64,000 bases of DNA from Desulfobacter sp. (GTDB taxonomy: Bacteria; Desulfobacterota; Desulfobacteria; Desulfobacterales; Desulfobacteraceae): assembly GCA_028768545.1 (NCBI GenBank), contig CP054838.1:923501-987500 (forward strand), read 5' to 3'. The notes beneath the pieces are model-generated. The model had not been told where the DNA came from, did no database searches, and saw only the letters and a list, made by a program, of their open reading frames with translations. Of the stretch, positions 35,624 through 45,460 are shown piece by piece. Position numbers and translations under genes: made by a program. Positions within the stretch are counted from its first letter, which is position 1. Each line of letters begins with the position of its first letter.

Positions 35624-38153
35624 AGGGATTTGCCCCGTTCGGATCTCATGATGGCAATGGCCTTGTCCAGGGGCATGGCTTTGCGGTAGGACCGGTGGGA
35701 GGTAATGGCATCCCAGCAGTCTGCAATGGAGGCAATCCTGGCCTCCAGGGGGATAGCCTTGCCCCGGGTGCCGTTGGGATAGCCGTTGCCGTCCCAGCGT
35801 TCATGGTGGCAATAGGCAATGTTTACCGCAATGGGGGCGATTTTCAGTTTGGATAAGATATTCTTACCGATCACAGGATGCTTTTTGATATGGTCAAATT
35901 CTTGGTCAGTGAGTTTGCCCGGTTTGTTCAGGACCTCGTCCCGGATACCGATTTTCCCCACATCATGGACAATGGCACCTCTGTATATGTCTTTGACCCG
36001 TTCCTGGGAAAGCTCTTTTTTTTCAGCCAGACCCCTGGCATAGCTGGCCACCCGCTCTACATGGCCCCCGGTATAGGTGTCTTTGGATTCAATGGTTGAG
36101 GCCAATACCATGAGAAAGACTTCCAGCTGCTCCCGTTTTGTTTTTTCCCGTTCAAGGGTATGCAGGGAAATCACATTTTTGACCCGGGCCTGGAGTTCAA
36201 GGTGGTGAAAGGGTTTGGTCAGAAAATCGTCTGCACCCAGCTGAAGGCTTTTAATACGGTCATCCGGCTCTGACAACGAGGTGATGATGATCACGGGAAC
36301 GGATGTGATTTTCTTTTCAGCCCTGATCTTTTTGAGCAGGGAAAACCCGTCCATTCTGGGCATTATGATATCGGATATCACAAGATCCGGCATGACCTGG
36401 CTGATGGTCTCCCAGGCCAGTCGGCCGTCACTGGCAAGGTAGAGGGTATACCCTTTAAGTGCGCTGGACAGAAAATCTAAAATACCTGGATTATCTTCGG
36501 CAATCACAATGCTTCCCTGGGGATTTTTGGCCTCGATCTTCCGGATCTGACCATGGGCATTTTTATTTAAATCCAGCAGATTGATCTGAACAAGATCCGA
36601 GGCATCAATCTGGGCCAGGTCTGCCGCCCTCCGGTCAACGGCCCTGCGTTCTGAATGGGGAATGGGCAGGTGGTTTTCGCGCCGTTCTTTTCTGCGCCGT
36701 TCACTGACCGCATCAGGCTCTCTCTTTTCAAGATCCCGGGGCAGGGTGAGGGTAAAACAGGTCCATTCGTGTTCTAAAGACGTCACTGAGACGGTTCCAT
36801 ACATGCGTTCCACAGACTCTTTGACAATGGCAAGACCTAAACCTGCCCCTTCGTACATCCGGGTCAAAGAAGTGTCCCCCTGCTGGAACCGGTTGAATAC
36901 GGTTGCGATCACCTCTGATGACATACCCACGCCGGTATCTTTGACCTTGATGATGATCTCTTTGTCCGTATTGGAAAGGGTGACTGAAATTTCACCTTTT
37001 TGGGTGAATTTATAGGCATTTCTGATCAGGTTGTTGAGGATGTCCTTGAGTTTTTCCTTGTCCAGAAAAATTTTGTTTACCGACGCCTCGGAATAATAGT
37101 TGAGGTCCACCTGATTGGCCTCGATCAATCCCCTGAAACTTGAGACAATCTGGAAGATACAATTGTCCACATTCATCCGGGTGAGGGATAATTTGTCAAT
37201 GCCGGCGTCAAACTTGGAGATTTTAAGCAGCTGATTGATTTTATGGGTCAAAGAGAGGGTCTGCACCTTTATTTTATCGATGATGCTTTTTTGTTTCCGG
37301 CCAAGGGTTCCGGCCTGGCCTTCATCCATATAATCGGTCCATCCCCGGATCAGGGTCAGGGGCGTTCGAAGTTCATGGGTGATGTTGGCGATAAAATTTT
37401 TCTTTACCGAGGCGGCCTTTTCAAGATCTTTTACCGACTGCCGCAATTGCCGGGTCTGATGGTGCACCCGTTTTTCAAGGGTCATGTTGAGTATGACAAA
37501 ATGACAGAGGATGAGAATAAAAATGGAAAACGAGATGAAAAAAAACCCAAAAGGATAGAGATCAATGTTTAACGAATTGACCAGGCCCGGGTAGTTGAGC
37601 AGATAATCCGTGCTGGACATGGAAAAGACCAGGGTGGACAATAAAAAATATTTGGCCCGGGTTCTTTTTATGGCTTGTTTTTCCCGTTGATAGACCCGGG
37701 TCAGGGAAATGGTGATCCTGATGACACAATAGACCACGGTCAAAAGATAAATTTGGTGTAAAATTCCAGCCGCGGGATAGAACCCGAACCAATAATTGTA
37801 GGGCCCCTGGACAAAGAGGTCGGTTGTCCAGAGGCTGACAAGAAACCCCGTATTAAGCCCGTAAAGCCAGGGGATTTCTTTGCGAGGTTCCTCAAGATAG
37901 CGGTAAAGGGTTTCATAGCAGGCCAGGGGAAGAAAAATAATGCCTGAATAACCGATTCTGCAGATCAGGTCTGCCCGTGCAGGATCTGAAGTCAAAAATA
38001 AGATCACCCAGGAAAATTGCCAGTGCACTGTGATGGCGCAGATTTTTAAAAAACTGTTTCTGATTTTTTTTGGGAGAGGTAAAAGGCGGTAACACCCATT
38101 CCCAGAGAGACAACGCTTGCAAACAGGGGCAGGAGGGCACTGAGATAGGGCAT
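35239..38153 (-). CDS. 7TM hybrid histidine kinase - receiver - HD-GYP protein (shifted N-terminus, aberrant C-terminus)
   Basis: ATG 38153 with GGA upstream starts a 7TM sensor (MPYLSALLPLFASVVSLGMG). Its frame stops at 38048-38053, and one extra base in that A6 run joins it to the long frame. Numbered from 38028: His-kinase H box NITHELRTP (His 218), HATPase motifs NNLIRNAYKFT, KDTGVGM, GAGLGLAI; receiver at 505-625 with phospho-Asp in LVISDIIMPRMDG; HD-GYP at 640-800 with HDVGKIG and GNGYPNG, a likely c-di-GMP phosphodiesterase. After MRSERG (about residue 799, base 35631) homology ends and the frame reads 130 codons antisense to the neighbour gene. The true 3' end is probably lost. Confidence 0.85.
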
Positions 38154-38155
38154 GG

Positions 38156-38890
38156 TTATTCCTTTATTTCATGGTAAAAATTTAAAGGACCCAGAAAGGT
38201 CTCGGGTATCCGGATGACCTTTCCTTTGTTGCTGACCACACAGAAGCGCTGGTATCCCTCTCCAAACAGCTTGCCTGTGACCTTGTCCCTAAAAGAAATG
38301 TCCAGGCGGCAGGTGGCGGCCTTGATATCCGAGGTGGTTAATTCCACCACCAGGGTATCCCCGAAATAGGCATTGGCCAGGAACCGGTTATAGGTATCCA
38401 CGGTCACCAGGCGGATGCTCTGGTTGGCCATGAGCTCATGGAGGTCAGGCACATTGGCCAGGAGAAATTTTTCCTGGACCACCCCCTGGTATTCAATGAA
38501 ATTTGAGAAATAAACATTGCCAAAGGCATTGGTGTTTTTAAGGGTGACCATGATTTCGGTGCGGAAGATCCTGTCCTGCCCATAGATTTTAAGGGCCTTG
38601 AGCTGTTTTTCAACATAGCTTGTAAACAGGTCTTCTTTTGCCTGCTCAACTTCAAGCACCTTGAATCCCACCCCTTCTTGGTTCTGCCATTGGGGATCGC
38701 AAATCATTTTAACGGTTTTAAATTCAGAAAGTTTGAGTTCAAGCTGGAATCGGGTGGTTGGAATGTCTCCGTCAAGTTTAAGAAACCCGCCCGAAGTGGA
38801 AATATTCTCAATAATTCCCGTACTTTTTTCCAGAACGGCCTTTATCTTTTTGTCCACCCGGGGGGCCCTGCTCATTTTCGATTTCGTCAT
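38156..38890 (-). CDS. PilZ-like domain fused to hotdog thioesterase-like domain
   Basis: About 244 aa from ATG 38890 (TTGGAG lies about 12 bases upstream; a frame extends 12 codons further). The N-terminal 100 residues look like PilZ: PRVDKKIKAVLEKSTGIIEN, then ISTSGGFLKLDGDIP, with the R/S/G pattern of the D/NxSxxG c-di-GMP motif. The C-terminal 130 residues are a 4-hydroxybenzoyl-CoA-thioesterase-like hotdog (NAFGNVYFSNFIEYQGVVQE, YFGDTLVVELTTSDIKAATC, VTGKLFGEGYQRFCVVS). Polar residues of the hotdog active site are changed. It lies 2 bp before the hybrid kinase/HD-GYP gene, so c-di-GMP control of an acyl-binding module is plausible. Confidence 0.75.
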   Translation of the reverse strand: MTKSKMSRAPRVDKKIKAVLEKSTGIIENISTSGGFLKLDGDIPTTRFQLELKLSEFKTVKMICDPQWQNQEGVGFKVLEVEQAKEDLFTSYVEKQLKALKIYGQDRIFRTEIMVTLKNTNAFGNVYFSNFIEYQGVVQEKFLLANVPDLHELMANQSIRLVTVDTYNRFLANAYFGDTLVVELTTSDIKAATCRLDISFRDKVTGKLFGEGYQRFCVVSNKGKVIRIPETFLGPLNFYHEIKE

Positions 38891-39163
38891 TTTCGCACCA
38901 TACTCCAAATAAGATGAGATCAGCAAAATCCATTTTGATTAACAGGTATCCCTTCCCTATCAGTTTTGGTTAAATCAGAATTTGTTAAAAAAGTAAAGTT
39001 ATAGAAAATAATTATCCATTAAAAATGAGGGTTTATACCAGGGAGGGCCATTGCAAAAGGTCAACTGTATTGAAAATTTCGGAGGCATTTTCAATTCAAT
39101 TATACTGGGAACGGCAAACCAGGGGGTATATTTTTCTGGAAAATTCCTTGAGGCGTGCAAATT

Positions 39164-39483
39164 CTAAAATGAGTCTGCCCAAAAGCGAATCCAGGTTTTT
39201 TTCTTTTTAGATTTACTCATTTTTTTCATCGCAGAGGCAGCCCGGGTCAGATCTTTGGCCCAAAGGTTGGCTGCGCTGCCCTTGATGGCATGGGTGTTCT
39301 TTTCAAGGACTTGATACGCTTGGGTATGGTTGCATTTTCCATAATCTGAAACTGATCGGGCAGCAAAAATAAAAATTCATTGAGCACCTCCGTGAAGAAC
39401 GCCCGGTCATGGTCAAATTCTGCAAGCACCATATCCAGGTCAATGGGGGGGCTCATGGGCAGGTTTTGAGTCCTGGGTTCCAA
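39164..39483 (-). pseudogene. Hpt phosphotransfer domain remnant
   Basis: The first 45 codons read PPIDLDMVLAEFDHDRAFF and EVLNEFLFLLPDQFQIMENA, the typical first two helices of an Hpt domain. After 39330 the matching helix with the phospho-accepting His, NTHAIKGSAANLWAKDL, continues in another frame to a TAG at 39164. One extra base near 39328-39333 joins them. No sensor domain precedes it, so it is either a stand-alone Hpt or the tail of a deleted hybrid kinase; the neighbour kinase at 35.2-38.2 kb lacks an Hpt and could have used it. Confidence 0.6.
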
Positions 39484-39502
39484 TCCCCTTTTTTTGGGGG
39501 GA

Positions 39503-40528
39503 TCAGCCCGGCCACTCCATGTTTACCGGCCGTTTCGGGGCAATCAGCCAGATGCCGCATCCTGGGGTGACCGGTTCTTTTGCCATGGGGTTGACCAATA
39601 TGCTTTTGTCCGGGCGTTGAAGGGCAAAGCTGAGGTATTCGTATTTTTGTTTGAGAAAATGATGCAGGTCCCACCAGGTTTGACCTTTTTTGATCTCAGG
39701 AACACTGACATAATAAATCTCTTCATTGGCATCATTTTTAAGCAGGATCTGCAGCGGGATATGAACCTTGTCCTGCATGGCTTGAACCATCATTTCCGCG
39801 GTCATTTGCATAATGGTTTCAAAGTGTCCCGGTACAGAGGTAAAGGTCTCCAGACTTTGGCTGGACAGGCAGCGCACCGTGATGTCACAGTCGCTTTTTT
39901 TCAATTTCAACCCATTGATCAGGGCAAAGAGGCTGACCTCGTCATTGCCCGTATGGATTATGATCTGGTCGGCCTGGCCCGTATTGGCCCGGTTCAGGGC
40001 GGTAATGGTGTCTGGCCGGCCTTTGACAAAGTAAAGGTTTTTTTGTTCGGGCATGGGATGCCGGGGCAGGTCTGCCAGCAGCACTATGTCCTGATGTGAA
40101 TAGGTCTCATCTTCCCGGATCTGCTGGGCCAGGTATTCGGTTTCATCGGTATGGCCGACCAGGAGGATATGGCCGTTGCCGGTATAGGGTTTTTCCCCGT
40201 GCATTTTTTGGTCTCTCCTTTCAATGAGGTAGGATGCCACATGTGTGATAAAGGCGGCTCCAAGCCCTATTCCCATGAACATGGGAAGGATAACGGCAAT
40301 AACTTTGCCTGCGGTGGATACGGGATACAAATCTCCGTACCCCACAGTGGTTGAGGTGACAATGCTCCACCATAGGGCCTGGTCCATATGGGTTAAGGCC
40401 GTGCCTTGGGGCTCTGCCAGGGTGATGAGAACGCTTGAAACGCCAAGCAGGCCCATATAGGCTGAAATAAGAACCACGCCTCTGTATTGAAGTCCGGTCC
40501 GGATAAGGGATTTAATCAAATGGAACAA
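39503..40528 (-). CDS. Potassium channel protein with TrkA-N (RCK) domain
   Basis: 341 aa. Two membrane helices (VVLISAYMGLLGVSSVLI; VIAVILPMFMGIGLGAAF) flank the pore loop with the K+ selectivity filter TVGYGD at residues 61-66. A cytoplasmic RCK domain follows from about 115 (GHILLVGHTDETEYLAQQI), with the Rossmann Gly pattern slightly altered, and ends near 335. It resembles MthK/Kch-type channels gated by a ligand. The TTG start at 40528 is the best available. Confidence 0.9.
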   Translation of the reverse strand: MFHLIKSLIRTGLQYRGVVLISAYMGLLGVSSVLITLAEPQGTALTHMDQALWWSIVTSTTVGYGDLYPVSTAGKVIAVILPMFMGIGLGAAFITHVASYLIERRDQKMHGEKPYTGNGHILLVGHTDETEYLAQQIREDETYSHQDIVLLADLPRHPMPEQKNLYFVKGRPDTITALNRANTGQADQIIIHTGNDEVSLFALINGLKLKKSDCDITVRCLSSQSLETFTSVPGHFETIMQMTAEMMVQAMQDKVHIPLQILLKNDANEEIYYVSVPEIKKGQTWWDLHHFLKQKYEYLSFALQRPDKSILVNPMAKEPVTPGCGIWLIAPKRPVNMEWPG

Positions 40529-40716
40529 TGGCCCAACCTTTAAAAAAATCTGTCCGAAATCATGGTTAAAATGGTCTTAAATTACCCTATCCTGCCAAGA
40601 TTTGCACGGACTATTTCCCCTGGGGAGACCTCCCCAAAAAAAGAGGGTCACCCAACCAGGCATGCCTGGAGGAGGATGGGGCTTGGTCAGGTGAATTGGG
40701 CTCTTTTTAATGGGTT

Positions 40717-41496
40717 TTATTTTTCCTGCCACTCGGGGGATCGTTTTTCGAAAAAGGCCTTGACCCCCTCTTTGGCATCCTGAGTGGTGCACAACCTTGC
40801 AAAAGCTTCATTCATATGGGCAAATTGTTTGTCGTAACTCATATCTTCGGAGGCATAAAAAGCTGTTTTTGCGATGCCAACGGCAAGGGGGCTTTTTTTC
40901 GCAAGTTCTTCCGCCCATGCCAGGGCTTGTTCGTCCAGATCATCCCTGGGAACGATGCGGTTGATCAGCCCCATGTCCTGGGCTTGTTCAGCCTTGATCA
41001 GATCGCCGTAAAGCAGCAGTTCCAACGCTTTTTTCCTGCCCACACATCTTGCCACCGGAATGACCGGACCCACGCAGTTTAAGCCCACATTAATGGCCGT
41101 CAGCCCCATGCGGGCATTGTCTCCGGCAATGACCAGGTCCGAGGCTGCAATCAGTCCCATTCCGTTGGCGGCAGCCACTCCCTGGAGCTGTGAAATCGCA
41201 GGGGTTTTGAGTTTGGAGATGGTCACCAGTGGGGCTTCCATTTTTTCTATCCATTCTTTGTATTCAACCGCTGTTTTTCCGGCCAGTTCATTCACATCAA
41301 TGCCGGCACAAAAGGTCTTGCCTGATCCTTTTAAGAGAATGACCCGAACCTTGGGATCCTCGTCCAGTTCAACAAGGGCCTGGTTCAACTCCCCTGCCAT
41401 CTGGCTTGAAAAGGTATTCATGCTTTTGGGGCGGTTCAGGGTTAAAATGCCGACAAAATTCTTGGTTTTTTCCAGAATAATGGTGTCAAATGCCAT
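40717..41496 (-). CDS. Enoyl-CoA hydratase/isomerase family protein
   Basis: 259-aa crotonase fold. Visible: KNFVGILTLNRPKSMNTFS, oxyanion segment GSGKTFCAGIDVNEL, and AISQLQGVAAANGMGLIAAS, where the second oxyanion Gly lies. The catalytic Glu of true hydratases in the last segment (usually E-x-x-LG) is not obvious; INVGLNCVGPVIPVARCVGR occupies the place. It could therefore be an isomerase or another crotonase reaction. AGGAG precedes ATG 41496. A single-gene unit. Confidence 0.87.
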   Translation of the reverse strand: MAFDTIILEKTKNFVGILTLNRPKSMNTFSSQMAGELNQALVELDEDPKVRVILLKGSGKTFCAGIDVNELAGKTAVEYKEWIEKMEAPLVTISKLKTPAISQLQGVAAANGMGLIAASDLVIAGDNARMGLTAINVGLNCVGPVIPVARCVGRKKALELLLYGDLIKAEQAQDMGLINRIVPRDDLDEQALAWAEELAKKSPLAVGIAKTAFYASEDMSYDKQFAHMNEAFARLCTTQDAKEGVKAFFEKRSPEWQEK

Positions 41497-41765
41497 GGGA
41501 ATCTCCTTTATATGTGATGAAGGTCAGATGAACGGGAAATATGGGTCCTCCTTACGATCCGAATTGGTTTGCCCTGCAGGTCCCATAGGGGGGCAGCACC
41601 AAAGACTTGCCATGATGGGAATGGTTCCATAGGCCATGGGGTATCCCTTAATGGTTGCAAATTAAATACTTGAGCATACCATGGCATAGCCCCTGACTGA
41701 TTTTGAGTCAAGTTTTTTTAACGGGTTTGATCTGATGGGAGCCTATGGGAACAACGCCCTTGTCC

Positions 41766-42782
41766 CTATACTTTCCGGCTGAACCTTTTGGGGCGGTACA
41801 TGGACAATTGGTCCATGTTCAGGGTGCCCAGGGTGATTTTAAGCCCCTGGCGGGTTTTTCCGGCCAGGCGGAACCAGTTTTCAAGTTCTGATTTTAAATC
41901 TTCCTCCCCCACTTTTTTGCTTCCGTTTTCTCCGGAAATATTATGGTCCATATCCCCTGAGTTGATGAAGGTCCACTGCTCTTTTTGTCGGGAAATTACC
42001 CCGGTATGGCCTTTGTTCCGCATTGAAAAGGAGAGAACCTGGCCCTCGGCCAGGAGGCTGCTCATGTCTTTCATCAGGTCTGCGGCCTGGGTGGACGGGT
42101 TGGTAACCTTGAAGATGGTTTTTTTAAACACGGAATTTCCTGACTCTGATACCAGGCCTTCTCCGTTGAGGTAATGGTTTTGGGGCAGCCCCTTTTCCAG
42201 GGCCTGGTTCATGAGATGGCGGCCAAGACCGCCTTTGCCCTGGTATTGGACTCCTAATTCCTTGAGTCCGCCCACCAGCAGTTCATAGCAGTCCATGCCT
42301 TCATAGTCTTGTCCGATGAAATTTTTCACGGCCCTGGACAATTGGGCTGGTTGATTGTCCGGGTCAAATTCGGGCAGATCTGTTTTAGCCTGCCGCTGCC
42401 AGGCCTTTTTTTCAGGTGCAGTTTCGTTCTGGGCCATAAAGGCGGTCAGCTCTTTTCCCCAGAGCAGTTCCCCGGAGGCCGGGTCGAACATCACCTGGGT
42501 CCCCGGCCGTATTTTGTGAAAGGCTTTGTCTGAGTTGATTTTATCGTAGATGATGTTCCAGCATTTTTCTTTTAGGGGGCTGTTGTACAAAAGCTGAGAA
42601 ACCGTGGGGGTCTTCTGGGTGATCCTACCCAAATCCACAGGGGGGGGCTGATTTTTTCCATTTTGCGCTTTGGACAGGGCCCGGGAAAAGACCCGGTCAA
42701 ATTCAGGCTTGCCTGGGGTGGCATAAGCCCGGGCCTTGATGGCCTGGCCTATCGTGTTTCTGGCTGGTTCCTGGATTTTCAC
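41766..42782 (-). CDS. NlpC/P60-like putative cell-wall peptidase
   Basis: About 338 aa. GTG 42782 is chosen because AGGAGG lies 5 bases upstream; an in-frame ATG 7 codons earlier overlaps that site. The middle has a LysM/SAF-like segment (KIRPGTQVMFDPASGELLWG). The C-terminal half has a papain-like arrangement: Cys in GMDCYELLVGGLKELG (about 173), His in NKGHTGVISRQ (about 270), and a polar third residue in WTFINSGDMDHN. There is no signal peptide, as in wall hydrolases exported with flagella. The family assignment is inferred from motif order only. Confidence 0.6.
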   Translation of the reverse strand: MKIQEPARNTIGQAIKARAYATPGKPEFDRVFSRALSKAQNGKNQPPPVDLGRITQKTPTVSQLLYNSPLKEKCWNIIYDKINSDKAFHKIRPGTQVMFDPASGELLWGKELTAFMAQNETAPEKKAWQRQAKTDLPEFDPDNQPAQLSRAVKNFIGQDYEGMDCYELLVGGLKELGVQYQGKGGLGRHLMNQALEKGLPQNHYLNGEGLVSESGNSVFKKTIFKVTNPSTQAADLMKDMSSLLAEGQVLSFSMRNKGHTGVISRQKEQWTFINSGDMDHNISGENGSKKVGEEDLKSELENWFRLAGKTRQGLKITLGTLNMDQLSMYRPKRFSRKV

Positions 42783-43034
42783 ATCATCCTCCTGGTGAGT
42801 CATCTGCCGGACCCTTTAAAGTGTGGATCGCGTTGGGTATCATTGGATACAAAGACAGCATTTTTTATGCCAAAAATAAAGAGAGGGGCGTGAATGGCCT
42901 CAGGGCAGGCCTTTTGCCCAAATATAGCCGTAAAAGGCAAGGGAAGAACAAAGCAAATCTGTCAATTTTCTGACAGGGTTTTACAGGGGCTCAGGTTTTT
43001 GACACCTTGGGAAAGAATATAGCAATGCCGATAA

Positions 43035-43537
43035 TTATTTATACATCCTGATAATTTCATCAATCGTTTCGTTTTCATTGTATTCACGGATGGTTTTTAG
43101 GGCCGCAAAATCGTGTTCAATCGGATTGAGATCCGGTGAATACGGGGGCAAAAACAAAAGAGCTGCACCAGTTCTTTCGATCAAATATTTGGTTTCTTCG
43201 CCCTTGTGGAAGGATGCGTTATCCATCACAACGACATGATTATCGTTCAGATGTGGACTCAACTGGTGTTCGATCCAAGCATTAAAGATATCCGCATTGC
43301 ATGTTCCCTGAAACAAAAATGGTTCTTCAAAACTATATTCGATGCGGGCAGCAATCAAAGACGTTCGAGGGTGCTTTGTTCCTGCAATCAAACCATGAAC
43401 ACGCTGCCCTTTGAGAGCATATCCATAGCGACGGGTTGTATAAGGCGAAAAGCCGCTTTCATCAACATAAACAAACGTTTTGCAACGACGTACATAACGT
43501 TCACGAAGACGAAGATATGCCTTTCTTTTGCTGTCGC
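43035..43537 (-). pseudogene. IS630-family transposase, C-terminal part
   Basis: Continuation of the transposase that starts at 45326. It reads SKRKAYLRLRERYVRR, then VYVDESGFSPY (first Asp), HVVVMDNASFHKGEE (second Asp), SPDLNPIEHDFAALK (Glu). It joins in frame with the upstream part through the 8-bp IS256 target repeat GCTGTCGC, provided a -1 shift occurs at the A8 run upstream. Inactive because of the IS256 insertion. Confidence 0.88.
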
Positions 43538-44988
43538 GAGGGCGTTCAAAATTCTGTGTCAGTTGAATGAAAGCTGATATACTCAGCTAAATAAGGAGAA
43601 CTGACATGACCGAAGAAAACACCGAATTTGATTTTCAAAAAGCCCTTAAAGGCATCCAGGAAGGTAAACCCTTCACAGGTAAGGGCGGCGTCCTTACATC
43701 ATTAATCAAAAATCTTGCTGAAGCTGCTCTTGAAGGAGAGTTGGAGTCCCATCTCGGGCAGGAAGTTTCTGCCAACCGCCGTAATGGAAAAAGCAAAAAG
43801 ACCATTAAATCCCTGGATGGTAAATTTGAGCTAAAAACCCCGCGTGACAGGGCCGGAACCTTCTCTCCACAGATCGTCAAAAAACATCAGACAACGCTCA
43901 GCGATGAAATTGAAAGAAAGATAATAGCCCTTTACGGCCTGGGCATGAGTTATAATGATATGGCTTCCCATTTACAGGAAATCTATGGACTTGAGATTTC
44001 AAATGCCACTCTGAGCACCATTACCGATAAAATCATCCATACCGTCAAAGAATGGCAGGCCAGGCCGTTGGAAAATGTGTACCCAATCGTATGGCTTGAT
44101 GCCATACATTATAAAGTACGAGAAAACGGAAAGGTCGGCAGCAAAGCCGTTTACACAATTCTTGGGGTGAATATCGAGGGCCGCAAAGAGGTTCTTGGGC
44201 TGTACATATCCGAGAATGAGGGTGCGAACTTCTGGCTGCAGGTGTTAACAGACCTTTCAAACCGAGGGGTAAAAGATATCCTGATTGCCTGTGTTGATGG
44301 TCTAAAAGGTTTTCCCGAGGCCATTGAGACCATATTCCCGGACACAGAAGTTCAACTCTGCGTAGTCCACCAGATCCGAAATTCATTGAAATACGTTGGT
44401 TCCAAAAATAAAAAGGAATTTATGGCAGATCTAAAACGTGTTTATAAAGCGGTCAATAAGGATCTGGCCGAAGAAGAACTGGATATCTTGGAAAATAAAT
44501 GGAATGACAAATACCCGATTGTGATAAAATCCTGGCGGAACAACTGGGAACGCCTCAGTCATTTCTTTAAATATCCAGAAGAGATTCGACGGATAATATA
44601 CACCACAAATACCATTGAGGCTGTGCATCGACAGTTTCGAAAACTGACCAAAACAAAGGGATCATTCCCGAACCAGGACAGCCTGTTAAAACTGCTTTAC
44701 ATGGGGATCCAGAACGCCAGTAAAAAATGGACAATGCCGATTCAAAATTGGTCACTGACAATTTCCCAGTTGGCAATTTTCTTTGAAGGCCGGCTGGATA
44801 AAGAGCTGGGAATTTGATAGGGATTTATTTACAGATGGAAAAGATGGTTCCAGGAACTCCACTCCAGCAAAAGTCAACTCCTCCGACGTGGCTGATTGAA
44901 GGCCCATTCTCGGACCTGACTTTTACTTCCGCTGGCGCTGAGGCAGATCCGGGAACCGAAACCGTGACACAGAATTCTGAACATTCCC
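43538..44988 (+). mobile_element. IS256-family element, copy 2 (1451 bp, complete)
   Basis: Ends: GAGGGCGTTCAAAATTCTGT left and GGGAATGTTCAGAATTCTGT in reverse complement right; about 19 of the first 24 bases match. The flanking 8-bp direct repeats GCTGTCGC at 43530-43537 and 44989-44996 prove a simple insertion into IS630. Copies 1 and 3 in this window lie in the same orientation. Confidence 0.96.
43606..44817 (+). CDS. IS256-family transposase
   Basis: Complete 403-aa mutator-type DDE transposase. The N-terminal region has GKGGVLTSLIKNLAEAALEG and ELESHLGQEVSANRRNGKS. Catalytic blocks: VWLDAIHYKVREN (D, about 166), CVDGLKGFPEAIET (D), TTNTIEAVHRQFRK (E, about 340). AAGGAGAA lies 7 bases before ATG 43606. 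It appears functional. Confidence 0.97.
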   Translation: MTEENTEFDFQKALKGIQEGKPFTGKGGVLTSLIKNLAEAALEGELESHLGQEVSANRRNGKSKKTIKSLDGKFELKTPRDRAGTFSPQIVKKHQTTLSDEIERKIIALYGLGMSYNDMASHLQEIYGLEISNATLSTITDKIIHTVKEWQARPLENVYPIVWLDAIHYKVRENGKVGSKAVYTILGVNIEGRKEVLGLYISENEGANFWLQVLTDLSNRGVKDILIACVDGLKGFPEAIETIFPDTEVQLCVVHQIRNSLKYVGSKNKKEFMADLKRVYKAVNKDLAEEELDILENKWNDKYPIVIKSWRNNWERLSHFFKYPEEIRRIIYTTNTIEAVHRQFRKLTKTKGSFPNQDSLLKLLYMGIQNASKKWTMPIQNWSLTISQLAIFFEGRLDKELGI

Positions 44989-45326
44989 GCTGTCGCTTCG
45001 CTCCCTGTATCCCGTCATCTTTTTTTTCGAGTGATTCCGAGTTGTTTCATATTATACCAGATACAGGCACGGGATACTCCGAAATGCTGCGCCCTTTCCG
45101 ATTGTGTCATGTCATCATTTGTCTCCACATGGAGGCGCAAAGCTTCCAGATCCAAACTTCGTGGTCCTTTTGGACCGGGTTTCTTGTATGACAAACCATC
45201 TTCGGCAGACGTCCAGTTGTGAACACTTCCACGGGATACATTAAACTGACTGGCAGCTTCCGTCTTGCTTCCTCCATTTTCTACAAAATCTATAACGCGT
45301 TTGCGTAAATCTGATGAATATCTCAT
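44989..45326 (-). pseudogene. IS630-family transposase, N-terminal part, with A8 frameshift site
   Basis: It encodes the HTH domain (MRYSSDLRKRVIDFVENGG, SKTEAASQFNVSRGSVHNW, SERAQHFGVSRACIWYNMK). The first frame stops at 45015 right after ITRKKR. The run of eight A in the message (T8 at 45020-45027) precedes the stop, and a -1 shift there leads into KMTGYRERSDSK and the catalytic part. Programmed frameshifting between two ORFs at an A-run is known in IS630 elements. IS256 cuts the gene at 44988. Confidence 0.85.
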
Positions 45327-45460
45327 GGGGAAAATATAAGTTGTATAAATCCTTGTTCAAGTAATTGTTTGCTCTGCTATAACAGCCTATCCTTAGGGGG
45401 ATAAAGATCAGAACGGATTCCGCACCCAGGCAGTAAGGTTTTGCAACCCTGGGGGTAAGA

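Larger units (their letters stand above)
43020..45379 (-). mobile_element. IS630-family element, copy 1, with nested IS256
   Basis: Imperfect terminal inverted repeats begin TATAGCAATGCCGATAATTA at 43018 and TATAGCAGAGCAAACAATTA (reverse complement, from 45381). TA dinucleotides at both ends fit the TA target duplication of the family. Without the 1451-bp IS256 and its 8-bp repeat the element is about 0.9 kb. A truncated second copy is at 63428-63759. Confidence 0.88.

Noticed and set aside
39025..39210. 61-codon plus-strand ORF
   Set aside because: No ribosome site, odd composition, overlaps the Hpt remnant on the other strand.
40620..40635. Palindrome TGGGGAGACCTCCCCA as a terminator
   Set aside because: The A-run is on the wrong side for the minus-strand gene that ends at 40717; no plus-strand gene precedes it.
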